64,000 bases of DNA from Actinokineospora inagensis DSM 44258. Lineage in GTDB: Bacteria; Actinomycetota; Actinomycetes; Mycobacteriales; Pseudonocardiaceae. The translations under genes and the position numbers were made by a program. Of the stretch, positions 16,697 to 25,900 are shown piece by piece; within the stretch, counting starts at the first letter, position 1, and each line of letters starts with the position of its first letter. The stretch covers positions 1-64,000 of the forward strand of contig NZ_AXWW01000033.1 of the NCBI RefSeq assembly GCF_000482865.1, given 5' to 3'. The notes below the pieces were generated by a model that searched no databases, was not told the DNA's origin, and saw nothing but the letters and a program-made list of their open reading frames with translations.

Positions 16697-16812
16697 ACCC
16701 TAGCCCCGGACGCGTCCGGCGCCCGCCGAACAGTGCCCGCGACAGTGCCGCGACCGTGCCCGCGCACCCCGGCCACGGTTCGGCCGTCGCCGGACGCGTC
16801 CGGCCCTACCGT
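16697..16812. promoter_or_regulatory. divergent promoters with twin identical operators
   Basis: Two copies of the perfect 14-bp palindrome CCGGACGCGTCCGG lie at 16706-16719 and 16790-16803, start-to-start 84 bp (eight turns of B-DNA). Each is followed, reading outward, by three bases and a TANNNT -10 hexamer: TAGGGT (reverse strand, 16697-16702) towards the capA-like gene and TACCGT (16807-16812) towards the MFS gene. The mirror placement between -35 and -10 is that of a repressor operator pair. The ArsR protein at 14246-14977 is the obvious candidate. A degenerate relative (GGACGATCC next to TAGCGT, reverse strand, 14116-14131) precedes the E1-like gene. Confidence 0.7.
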
Positions 16813-16868
16813 TGTGGGTACCCCGCAGACCCCCGGCACCGAACGCTCCCGAGGAGACCTGACCTGTT

Positions 16869-18317
16869 GTGACAATCCCCGACCAGGACGGGCGCGCGCG
16901 GACCGGCGCCCGATCCGGGTTCCTGCCGCTCGCGGCCATCTGCCTGGGCTTCTTCATCGTCATGGTCGACACCACCATCGTCAACGTCGCCCTGCCCGCC
17001 ATCAGCCACGACTTCGGCGGCGGCGTGGTCCTGCAGCAGTGGGTGGTCGACAGCTACACGCTGGTCTTCGCCGCCCTGCTGCTCAGTGCGGGCGCCGCCG
17101 CGGACCGGCTCGGCCCGCGCCGGGTGTTCGAGGCCGGTCTGCTGGCTTTCGCGGTGTTCTCCGCGGCCTGCGCGTTCGCCCCGAACGGCCCGCTGCTGGT
17201 GCTCGCCCGCGCCCTGCAGGGCCTCGGCGCCGCCGCGCTGGTGCCCGCCTCGCTCGCCCTGATCAACACCACCTACCACGACCGCGCGGCCCGCGCGAAG
17301 GCGATCGGTGTCTGGGGCGGCATGGGCGGCATCGCCGCCGCGGTCGGCCCGGTGGTCGGCGGCGCACTGATCACCCTGGCGGGCTGGCCGTCGGTGTTCC
17401 TGGTCAACGTGCCGGTCTCGCTCGCGGCCTACCTGCTCGTGCGGCACGCGGTGCCCAGGTCGGTGCCGAACCCGACCAGAAGCGTCGACGTCACCGGTCA
17501 GGTGCTCGCCGTGGTGTCCCTGGTGGTGCTGGTGTACGGCATCATCGAGGGCGGCGGCCCGGCCGGGTGGTCCCCGCGCACGCTCGGGATCGTCGCCGCG
17601 GGCCTGGCGCTGGTGGCGGTGTTCCTCGTGGTGGAACACCGCAAGGCGCAGGCGATGCTGCCGACCACCCTGTTCCGCGATCGCGTTTTCTCCGCCGCCG
17701 CGGCCACCGGTCTGCTGCTGAACTTCGGCTTCTACGGCCAGTTCTTCGTGCTCACCCTGTACTTCCAGCAGTTGCGCCACTTCTCCCCGCTGACCGCGGG
17801 CCTGCTGCTGGTGCCCGAGGCGGTGGGCGCGATCATCGGCTCCCCACTCGGCGGCCGCGCCGCGGCCCGGATCGGCGCCCGGTACACGATGGTCATCGGG
17901 CTGACCGCGGGCGCGCTGGGCTTCCTCGCCTTCGTGCTGGTGGACGCGGGCAGCGGCTACGCCCTGATCGTCCCGGCCGCCTTCGCCGCGGGACTGGGCA
18001 TGGGCTTCGCGATGCCCGCCGCCACCACGGCGGCGATCGAGGCGGCACCCCGCGACCTCGCGGGCCTGGCCTCCGGTGCGGTCAACACCGCCCGCCAACT
18101 CGGCAGCGTACTGGGCGTGGCGGTACTGGGCGCCTTGGTCGCGACCGGACTGCCGTTCCTGACCGGCTTCCACCTCGCGGTCGCCGCATCGGCCGTGGTG
18201 TTCCTGGCGGGCGCGGCGCTCAACCTGATCGTGCGACCACGCCGCCCGTCCTCGGTGGACGCAGACGGCGAACCCGTTGCCCTCGTGCCGGTTTCGCCGG
18301 TACCCGGCCCGAAGTGA
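16869..18317 (+). CDS. MFS drug efflux transporter, DHA2 (14-TM) type
   Basis: 482 residues, about 14 transmembrane helices. Family signatures: ICLGFFIVMVDTTIVNVALP in helix 1, GAAADRLGPRRVFEAG in loop 2-3, ARALQGLGAAALVPASLALI in helix 4 and GPVVGGAL in motif C of drug:H+ antiporters. Exports a drug-like molecule by proton antiport across the plasma membrane. GTG start preceded by GAGGAGA. Divergent from the capA-ridA-arsR unit and carrying the same operator, so it is likely co-induced with it as export or self-resistance. Confidence 0.9.
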   Translation: MTIPDQDGRARTGARSGFLPLAAICLGFFIVMVDTTIVNVALPAISHDFGGGVVLQQWVVDSYTLVFAALLLSAGAAADRLGPRRVFEAGLLAFAVFSAACAFAPNGPLLVLARALQGLGAAALVPASLALINTTYHDRAARAKAIGVWGGMGGIAAAVGPVVGGALITLAGWPSVFLVNVPVSLAAYLLVRHAVPRSVPNPTRSVDVTGQVLAVVSLVVLVYGIIEGGGPAGWSPRTLGIVAAGLALVAVFLVVEHRKAQAMLPTTLFRDRVFSAAAATGLLLNFGFYGQFFVLTLYFQQLRHFSPLTAGLLLVPEAVGAIIGSPLGGRAAARIGARYTMVIGLTAGALGFLAFVLVDAGSGYALIVPAAFAAGLGMGFAMPAATTAAIEAAPRDLAGLASGAVNTARQLGSVLGVAVLGALVATGLPFLTGFHLAVAASAVVFLAGAALNLIVRPRRPSSVDADGEPVALVPVSPVPGPK

Positions 18318-18346
18318 GCCATCGATCGCCGCTACGCGCCGTGTTG

Positions 18347-18766
18347 TCAGTCGGATTCGAGGAGTTCGGCCAGCCGGAGGGTGTCTTTGAGGTAGCGTTC
18401 GTAGGGGAAGCCTGCTGCGGCGAGTTCGGTGCGGAGTTCGTCGTAGAGTGGCTTCCCGGCGGTGTGGAAGGCTTTTCGGCCTGCGTCGGTGAGGCGGACC
18501 AGTCGTCGTCGGGCGTGGTCGGGGTCGATGGTGATGTGCACCAGGCCGTTGGTTTCGAGTGGTCGCAGGGCCCGGCTGATCGCTGGGTCGGACACGGACA
18601 GCGCCTGTGCGAGCCGGTGCTGTGTCGCGGGCTCGATCTCCTCCAACGTTCCCAAAAGTCGTATCTGGCTGTAGGTCAAGCTGTCACGGTCGTCGATGCG
18701 CCGCCGGGCCGCCTCGCCCAGCAGCATGACCACGCGGTGCAGCAGATCTGCGAGTCCTTCGTCCAC
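18347..18766 (-). CDS. MarR-family transcriptional regulator
   Basis: About 139 residues with the MarR winged helix: LTYSQIRLLGTLEE, ATQHRLAQALSVSDPAISRALRPLETNGLV, PDHARRRLVRLTDAGRKAF (wing and helix). GTG at 18766 is chosen because TACGGT lies six bases upstream (leaderless pattern). It is divergent from the small membrane-protein gene at 18823 and the 18-bp palindrome between them is the probable operator for both. Confidence 0.88.
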   Translation of the reverse strand: MDEGLADLLHRVVMLLGEAARRRIDDRDSLTYSQIRLLGTLEEIEPATQHRLAQALSVSDPAISRALRPLETNGLVHITIDPDHARRRLVRLTDAGRKAFHTAGKPLYDELRTELAAAGFPYERYLKDTLRLAELLESD

Positions 18767-18791
18767 GGCACCACCGTAACACAAGTGTTGA

Positions 18792-18809
18792 CTGGTTAAT
18801 ATTAACCAG
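18792..18809. promoter_or_regulatory. perfect 18-bp palindrome, likely MarR operator
   Basis: CTGGTTAATATTAACCAG, a perfect AT-centred palindrome in an otherwise GC-rich region, sits between the divergent MarR and membrane-protein genes and ends 13 bases before the latter's ATG. Just upstream, AACAC-AA-GTGTT forms a second, shorter inverted repeat. Size, symmetry and position fit a MarR dimer site. Confidence 0.65.
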
Positions 18810-18822
18810 GTAAGAATGAGCC

Positions 18823-19344
18823 ATGGACACCTCCTACCTCGCCCAATCCGCCTTTCCCCTGGTCTGGCTCCTGGTGCCCGCCATCGGGGCGTTCGTACGA
18901 GCCCGCCGTGCCCGTTCCCCCCAGGAGGCGCTGGAAATCTGGCAGCGCTGGTGGGCGATCGGGGCGCTCGGCTTCGGCAGCCTGTGGATGACGGTCGCGT
19001 TCCTCGCCTTCCCGGACGTCATGGCCACCGCGATCGGCTTCAACCGGACGCCCTTCCTGTTCGAGATCGCCTTCGCCAACCTCGGGCTGGCCATCATGGG
19101 CTTCCGCGCCGCCTCGGCCACACCGCGCGAGCGCATCACCATCGGCCTCGGCGCAGGCATGTTCCTCTGGGGAGCCGTGGTCGGCCACATCTACCAGTGG
19201 TTCGCCAACGGTGACCACGCCCCGGGCAACACCGGCGGAGTCCTCGTCAACGACCTCCTGATCCCGGCAGTCATGATCACCCTCGCCCTGCGATCCCGAC
19301 GGCTGGCGCCCACACCCCAGCCCACCGTGGAAATCGCCGCCTGA
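18823..19344 (+). CDS. small integral membrane protein, DUF6790-like
   Basis: 173 residues with four predicted transmembrane helices (about 9-27, 45-68, 73-95, 102-125) and a weaker hydrophobic segment near 140-155. The core LFEIAFANLGLAIMGFRA and GLGAGMFLWGAVVGHIYQWF resembles the DUF6790 family of unknown function. No catalytic motif. Divergent partner of the MarR gene and probably its regulatory target. Confidence 0.7.
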   Translation: MDTSYLAQSAFPLVWLLVPAIGAFVRARRARSPQEALEIWQRWWAIGALGFGSLWMTVAFLAFPDVMATAIGFNRTPFLFEIAFANLGLAIMGFRAASATPRERITIGLGAGMFLWGAVVGHIYQWFANGDHAPGNTGGVLVNDLLIPAVMITLALRSRRLAPTPQPTVEIAA

Positions 19345-19417
19345 CACCGCGGGGGCCGACCTCACCGTGGCGACTCACACCAGCCGCAAGCCTGACGAGG
19401 CACGATCCCGTCACACG

Positions 19418-21040
19418 TCATCGCGGCGAGCAACTCATCCCGTATCGCGTCCGGAATCGTCCGCAGCGCTTGGCTCGGGGACACGCTGCCGCAGCCAAGC
19501 CTGCTTGCCTCGGTTTCATTGGACCCCGGTGCGCCAACGCAGGTTCATGACGACGACACGAGGAGAACAGGACGTACGCGGAAGGTTCGACGTCCACAGT
19601 CAGTTCGTGCAGGTTCCAGGCGCCGTCCACACCGAAGATGGTGAGGCGATCCACGAACGTATCTGCCAAATTGTCCAGGGACTGCTTGTTGCGCGCCTTC
19701 ACTGCGGCTTGGGAGACAACTTTCGGACGAACTGTTCCTCTGAGTTCGAAAGCCGATACGCGTTCCCGGTGTGGCGACTTGCGAGTACTCGGTTGGCCGA
19801 CCCGTGCGTCGAAGCCGTATTCCTCGGTCGGGCGGGGGCATCGCCAGACGATCCGGAACTGGTCGTCGATCGGCAACACGGGTGGTCCTATCACTACGTC
19901 TTTGACCAGGTAAAACGTGACGAGTCGGCGGGCCTTGTCCGACATCTTGAGCCACGGCTTCGAGAGCGCTTCGGCATGTGCCACGGCATCCGACTCCAAC
20001 TCGGCGGCTATGGTGGCGAGGTCGTGGTTGGTCGCGGTTTCGGTGCGGAGTGCCTGGATCGACCGGGCCAACGCATCTGGTTCGACCTGAAGATGGTGTT
20101 CGACCCGGTTGGCCACGTAGTTGTCACGTGCGTGGGTGTTGGTGTGAAGCGGTGGATCGTCGGTGGCGGGTTTGCGTGCCCACTGAGCCGCGTCGAGGCA
20201 GGCCGCCAGCCATTGTGCCTCGGGTGTGTTCAGTATCGTGGTTCCCACCACGGACATGCCGGGAAGAAGGCCCGGTCGACCATGGGGATGGAAATGCTCG
20301 GGGCCGAAGTGCGTCGGATGCCAGTCGAGGTCGCTGTGGAGCAGGGTTGCGAATCCCTCGCCCCAATGTTGCCAGAAGATCATGTCCTCGCCGTGCACAT
20401 TCACGTAGTGCTGCACGATGTCCGATGTGCCGAACTCGACACCCGCCATATCGCCCAACTGGGCCTGGATGATCCGGTTGCCTCGATAGCGGCTCAGGTA
20501 GCCTCTGGCCTCGGCGACGAAGTCCGTGATGGATTCGTCGTCCAACTTCCGGTTCGGGCTGATGGTGATCGTCTTGAGCACCTCGCCGTCGCGCCGCGCC
20601 GACAGCAGTTGTTTGGTGGCGTTGGCCCAGTAGAGTCCGTCGGTGTCCGGGTCGTGCACAACGCAGAGCACCGGGATGTTGCCATCGGCCCAGGTGCTGC
20701 CGTGGTCACCGATCGGCACGGCGTATCCGTTGGACCTGCGCCACGAGCGGCCGCCTTTGACCTGGATCTTGACCAGGTCGCCGGTGACCTCACCGGCCTC
20801 GGTGAACGTGACGTGTTGGTCCTCGCCGAAGTCGTTCTGGCCGTCTACCTCCTGAACGATGTGATTGTGTCGCTCCAGGAGCGTCCGCAGCGCGTTGACC
20901 GCCGCACGGCCGGGTTTGCGGGAGTCAGGCACCTTCGGCAAAGCACCCTCCGGATCATGGCGCGCGGCGCCCGGATGGGTGGCCCGCGACAAGTTCAGTA
21001 TGGCCGGAGGATAGTGGATAGGGTCGTGTGATCCGGGCAC
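19418..21040 (-). CDS. DUF4365-domain protein
   Basis: About 540 residues. The N-terminal ~170 residues match DUF4365: GRAAVNALRTLLERH, a D/E-rich turn DGQNDFGEDQHV, and GDLVKIQVKGGRSW, an arrangement like the core of PD-(D/E)xK nuclease folds (the QVK strand). YAVPIGDHGSTWADGNIPVLCVVHD follows. The rest (a long middle and a basic, cysteine-containing C-terminus) is unrecognised. DUF4365 genes are frequent in defence neighbourhoods, but this one stands alone. The GTG at 21040 has no good ribosome site, so the true start may be internal. Confidence 0.65.
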   Translation of the reverse strand: MPGSHDPIHYPPAILNLSRATHPGAARHDPEGALPKVPDSRKPGRAAVNALRTLLERHNHIVQEVDGQNDFGEDQHVTFTEAGEVTGDLVKIQVKGGRSWRRSNGYAVPIGDHGSTWADGNIPVLCVVHDPDTDGLYWANATKQLLSARRDGEVLKTITISPNRKLDDESITDFVAEARGYLSRYRGNRIIQAQLGDMAGVEFGTSDIVQHYVNVHGEDMIFWQHWGEGFATLLHSDLDWHPTHFGPEHFHPHGRPGLLPGMSVVGTTILNTPEAQWLAACLDAAQWARKPATDDPPLHTNTHARDNYVANRVEHHLQVEPDALARSIQALRTETATNHDLATIAAELESDAVAHAEALSKPWLKMSDKARRLVTFYLVKDVVIGPPVLPIDDQFRIVWRCPRPTEEYGFDARVGQPSTRKSPHRERVSAFELRGTVRPKVVSQAAVKARNKQSLDNLADTFVDRLTIFGVDGAWNLHELTVDVEPSAYVLFSSCRRHEPALAHRGPMKPRQAGLAAAACPRAKRCGRFRTRYGMSCSPR

Positions 21041-21130
21041 CTGGTGAGGTAGGTGTTATGCCGACGTGTACCAGACCACCGGGAGCGGCATGTTCGTAGC
21101 GGCGTTGTTCGAGCGGTTTGGCGTGGGTCA

Positions 21131-21189
21131 CGAGGGCCTCCGTTGCCCGGTGCAGACGTCGCGGTCCACGCCGGACCCGGAGGCCCTCG
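21131..21189. repeat. 12-bp inverted repeat, possible terminator
   Basis: CGAGGGCCTCCG (21131-21142) and its exact reverse complement (21178-21189) are separated by 35 bases in the gap between the DUF4365 and tachylectin-like genes. Immediately after comes GATCTA-TTCC-TAGATC, a small second hairpin. No U-run follows. Termination of the tachylectin-like transcript (reverse strand) is the simplest role. Confidence 0.35.
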
Positions 21190-21237
21190 ATCTATTCCTA
21201 GATCATCTGAGCTGAACCGTTCGCGGCCTCGGTGTGG

Positions 21238-21972
21238 CTAGCCGAGGAGGCGTGTGTTGTTCCAGCCGCCGCCGATGATGGTGGGGGTCCAGGTGTTGGC
21301 GGTTGTGTTGTTCCATTCGACGAGGACGCCGTCGGTGCGGGCGGTGACCAGGCGGGTGGTGTCGATGCCTGCGATGAGGCGGACGTTGTCCCAGTCGGGG
21401 CCGACGTAGGCGCCGGACCAGCCGCCCGCGTCGCGGGTGAAACGGTTGGCGTCGCCGGAGTTGGTGATTCCGAAGATTCGGGAGTAGCTGAGTCCGGCGA
21501 TCAGGCGGTGGTTGCCCCAGACGGGCCAGGTGCCTTGGACGGAATAGGCGTGGTTGCTCGATGGGGACCAGTACTCGGTGAGGACGCCGCCGGAGGTCAG
21601 GGCCAGGAAACGGTCGGTTCCGATGCCCGCGAGCTGGGTGACGTTTTCCCAGTTGGGGCTGACGTAGTAGCCCTTCCACTTGCCGTCGGCCGGGTCGACC
21701 TTCCAGTCCCACAGCGTGCCGTCCACGCGGATCTGGAGCAGTTGCGTGGTGCTCAGCCCGGCGATCAGTCTCGTGTCGCCCCAGCCGGGGCCGATCAACT
21801 GCCGTGTGTAGCCGCCGTTGGTGCCGCGCTGCCAGAACACCAACTCCTCGGTGCCGTTGTGGATCTCGTAGAAGCCCGTGGCGTTCGCCACGGCACCGGC
21901 GGGGGTCGGACCCGCGACGCCGAGGGTCGCCAACAGTGTGAGCAGGGCGATGAGTACCTTGCGGAATTTCAT
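21238..21972 (-). CDS. secreted tachylectin-like beta-propeller protein
   Basis: 244 residues with a signal peptide (MKFRKVLIALLTLLATLGVA, cleavage near PAGAVA). The mature protein is built of ~45-residue repeats of the type W.N.RLIAG....R...VR.DG.L.EW, as in tachylectin-2-type propellers that bind N-acetylated sugars. It ends with GGGWNNTRLLG. The neighbouring paralogue begins 12 bases upstream on the same strand, so the two are an operon of duplicated secreted lectins. Confidence 0.75.
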   Translation of the reverse strand: MKFRKVLIALLTLLATLGVAGPTPAGAVANATGFYEIHNGTEELVFWQRGTNGGYTRQLIGPGWGDTRLIAGLSTTQLLQIRVDGTLWDWKVDPADGKWKGYYVSPNWENVTQLAGIGTDRFLALTSGGVLTEYWSPSSNHAYSVQGTWPVWGNHRLIAGLSYSRIFGITNSGDANRFTRDAGGWSGAYVGPDWDNVRLIAGIDTTRLVTARTDGVLVEWNNTTANTWTPTIIGGGWNNTRLLG

Positions 21973-21984
21973 GGTGTCTCCGGT

Positions 21985-22722
21985 TCAGCCGAGCAGCCGG
22001 GTGTTGGCCCAGCCGCCGCCGATGGGGGTGCCGATCCAGGGGCCGAGGACGCTCGCCTGGTTCCATTCGACGAAGACGCCGTCGGTGCGGACCACGGCGA
22101 AGCGGAAGTCGCTGATGCCCGCGACGAGCCGGACGTTGCCCCAGTTCGGGCCAAGGCCGGCGGTGGCGCTCCAGGTGCCGCTGCCCCAGCCGTAGCTGGC
22201 GGCGTTGCCGGAGAAGTCGATCCCGATGAAGGCGCCGCTGCCCCGACCGGCGATCTTGTCCAGGCCCGCGAACCCGGACGCGGTCCGTGGCTGGGTGTAG
22301 ACGTGGTTGCCCAACGCCGAGAAGTACTCCTTGAGCACCCCGTCGGTGGTCAGCGCGAGGAAGTTGTTCGACCCGAGACCGGTGATCGCCCGGACGTCAC
22401 TCCAACCGCCGCCGACGAAGTAGCCCTTCCAGCGGTCGTTGTCGGTGTGGTCGACTTTCCAATCCCACAGCGTGTTGTCGTTGCGGACCTGCACGACCTG
22501 GTCGGTGCTCAGCGCCGCGATCAGCTTCGTGTCCTGCCACTCTGGCCCGATCAGTTGCGACTGGTAGCTGCCGCTGCTCTTGTCCCAGTGCACCAGTTCG
22601 TTGCTCTGGTTGATCTCGAAGAAGCCGGTGTAGTTGTTGCCGGTATAGGCCGTCGCGGGACTCACCAGCCCCAGCGCCGCGACGAAGGTGAGCACGGTGG
22701 TGAGCACCATCCGAAGTCTCAC
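21985..22722 (-). CDS. secreted tachylectin-like beta-propeller protein, paralogue
   Basis: 245 residues, same architecture as the gene product at 21238-21972: signal peptide (MRLRMVLTTVLTFVAALGLV), FFEIN..NELVHWD opening, LWDWKVD blade, DGVFVEWN and an almost identical C-terminus GGGWANTRLLG. Overall divergence shows an old tandem duplication with conserved blade ends. Transcribed first in the pair; the 238 bases upstream hold no gene. Confidence 0.75.
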   Translation of the reverse strand: MRLRMVLTTVLTFVAALGLVSPATAYTGNNYTGFFEINQSNELVHWDKSSGSYQSQLIGPEWQDTKLIAALSTDQVVQVRNDNTLWDWKVDHTDNDRWKGYFVGGGWSDVRAITGLGSNNFLALTTDGVLKEYFSALGNHVYTQPRTASGFAGLDKIAGRGSGAFIGIDFSGNAASYGWGSGTWSATAGLGPNWGNVRLVAGISDFRFAVVRTDGVFVEWNQASVLGPWIGTPIGGGWANTRLLG

Positions 22723-22960
22723 GGTTCCTCCTCGTGTGTGAGCCGATCCAGGCGACCGTAGGCCAGACCGCTATCAGCTCGTTCTCACCCGGGTAACACG
22801 GGAGTACGCCGGTGGCGCACCACCTGGTTGACTCCACAGTGGACTAAGTCGACCGGTGTGGTATTGCCCCTGGCCGCCGCCGACCAGGCAGCCCTCCCAG
22901 ATGCCGTCCGTCGGGGTTGACCTTCCAGCCTCAGCGCGCCAGCTCGTTGTCACCTGGGTG

Positions 22961-25900
22961 TCATCGACCGTCTACACGCGACTCGGTGGCGTCTACTCCT
23001 TGAACAACGGCTGCCGCTTGCCGGTGCGGTTCGGCGGTGGCGGGCTCGGCGAGGTCGCTGAGTAGGCGTAGGGCCTGGGCCTCGCCGGGGCGGTGGCCGG
23101 TTTCGCGGTGGATGTGGAGTGCTTCGGTTGCCTGGGTTGAGGCGGTCTTGTGGTCGCCCAGGTCGAGGTGGGTGCGGGCGAGTGAGGTCAGGACCCGGCC
23201 GCGGCGCACCCGGAGGCCGATCTTGTCGGTGAGGGCCAACGCCTCGTGGCCGAACTCCAGGGCCTCTGTGGGGCGCCCCGCAACCCTGGTGGCGTCGGCC
23301 AGTCCGATGAGCGCGCCGACCTCCGCTCGCTGGTATCCCAGGTCGCGAGCTGCTCGGAGGGCGTGCGTGTGGTGCTCGACCGCTGCTTCCGGGTGTCCCT
23401 GGCTCAACCGCGCAGCGCCGAGAGTGTTGTGTACCTCGGCCACTTGACGGGGTTGATCGGTCTCCTCGGCCAGACGCAGCGCGGCGCCGGCGCGCTTCAG
23501 GGCCTGCTCCACTTCTCCCTGGTCGAGGTGGAGCCGAGCGAGGTTGTCGAGGACCTCGACCTCGGCTTGCAGGGATCGGTTGTCGTGCAACGCTTTGAGC
23601 GTTTCCTCGAAGATCGTGCGCGCCTGGTCGATCCGGCCGAGCTCCCGCTGGACGGACCCGAGGTTGACCGACATCGTGATCCTGGTCGAGGTGTTGTCGC
23701 ACAACGAGAGCGCGCGCTCGTAGCATTCGACGGCCTTGTCCAGCTCGCCTTGGTCCTGCCAACAGCAGGCCAGGTTGTTCAACGTCGCCGCGACCAACTG
23801 CTCGTGCCCGGTCCGCCCCGCGATCAGCAGCGCCTGGTCGTAGTGGGTGATCGCGGTGGGGGAGTCGCCCAGGCTTGAGCGCAGGGTTCCCAGGCTCAGG
23901 TGCATCGCGGCCGTCGCTTCGTCGTCGCCTGCGATTGTCGCGGCTCGCAACCCTGCTCGCGCCGAGGACTGCCACGCCGTGTGGTCGGACTGGATCCAGA
24001 AGTACCCGCGCAGCGCGTCGGTCAACTGCCAGGCGGGGCGGTGTGGGCCCGCGTCGGCGGCGTGGCAGACGATCGAGGCGAGGTTGATCCGCTCACCGTC
24101 CAACCAGGACAATGCGCTCCCGCTGTCCGGGAAGGGTTTCTCGGCACGTGGACCATCGAGCCGGTTCATCTCGGGGTAGAGCAGGTCCGCCGCGCGGTGT
24201 GCGACGCCGACGTACCAGGTGAGCAGCCTGGGTAGCACGTCGGTGGGGGAGTCCTCGACCTCGGCGCGGCGCGCGGCGTAAAGGCGGAGCAGGTCGTGGT
24301 ACTGGTAGCGGCCAGGCAGGGCCTGCTGCACCAAATGGCTGGAAGCCAGCTCGCGCAACAGGTACAGCGCGTCGTCCTCGCTGATACCGGCGATGATCGC
24401 CGCGTTCTCCGCCGTGATGTCCGGTGTCGGAACCACCCCGCAGAGGCGGAACAGCCGCTGGGCGGCGGGGGAAAGGGCGTCGTAGGACAGGTCGAACGTC
24501 GCGCTCACCGCGATGTCGCCGGTGACGGTGAGCGTCCGCAACCGGTCGCGGCGGGACAGCTCGCGCACGTGGTCGGCGATCCTGCCGTCGATGTTGGCCG
24601 CCGCGATCCGCAGTGCGAGCGGGAGCGCGCCGCAGAGCCGGATCAACTGGGCCACCGCCTCCGGCTCGGCGTCGACCGCGGCGCCCAGCATCTCGCCGAG
24701 CAGGTGCCGCGCCTCGGTGTCGGTCAGCACGCCCACCGACACCACGCGGGCGCCGTGGGTGACCGCGAGGCCGCGCATCTCGTCGCGGCTAGTGATCAGC
24801 ACCGCGCAACCCGGGCCGGATGGCAGCAGGGACCGGACCTGCTCGGCGTCCGCGGCGTTGTCGAGCACGAGCAGCGTCCGCTTGTCCGCCAACAGGGCCC
24901 GCAGCAGGTCGGACTGCGCGTCGACGTCGAGCGGGACGCGTTCCGCTGCCACACCAAGGGTTCTGAGCAGGTGTGCGAGCGCTTGTTCGGCCGTTGTGGA
25001 CGGACGGGTCGAGTAGCCGTGCAGGTTGAGGAAGAGTCTGCCGTCGGGGAATCGTGCGTGCAGTTGGTGCGCCACGTGCACCGCCAAGGCCGTCTTGCCG
25101 ACTCCCGGCGGTCCGACGATCGCCACGATCGGCATCGCGTTTCCTTTTGGCACCAACAGGTTCACGGTGCGCTCTAGCAGGTCTTCCCGGCCGACGAAGT
25201 CCCGTAGGTCTGGTGGGAGCCGCACCCGTTGCGGCACGGGGTGGTCGGTCGCGGTGCCGTCGAGCATGTCCTCGAACAGCCGCCGCAGTTCGGGGCCCGG
25301 GTCGACGCCGAGTTGGTCGGCGAGCACTTCCCGGACCTGGTGGTAGGCGGCCATCGCCTCACCAGCGCGGCCCGTCGCGAGCAGCGCCCGCACCAGCAGG
25401 GTCCACAACCGTTCCCGCAGCGGGTGCTCCGCGGTCAGCGTCCGCAACTCGCCGACGACCTCGTGCCCGCCCGCCGTGATGTCCAGTTCCAGCCGCCGCT
25501 CCACCGCCGCCAGCCGCAACTCCCACAGCCGTGGCGCGACCCGCTCCCGCACCGGCTCGATGTCGACGTCCGCCAGCGGCTCCCCCCGCCACAGCCGCTC
25601 CGCCGACCGCAGCAATCCGACCGCCACATCCGGTTCGGCGTCGCCTGCCTCGCCGATCGCCCGCTCGAAGTCCGTCACGTCGACCGGCGCGACCAGCCGG
25701 TACCCGTCCGCGGTGGTCAGGATCGAGTCGGCGCCCATCAGCCTGCGCAGGCGCATCACGTAGACCTGCACGGTATGCCGCGGGTTGGCGGGCGCGTCCT
25801 CGTCCCACAGCCACCCGACCAGCTCATCGGTCGACACCGACTCGTTCGCCCGAGCAGCCAACGCCGCGAGCACCGCCCGCGGCTTACCCGCCCCCACCCC

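Noticed and set aside
15428-18799. Long plus-strand open frame across capA, the divergent promoter and the MFS gene
   Set aside because: It crosses a promoter region, is antisense to recognised genes in its first part and out of frame with the MFS gene in its second; no domain was seen.
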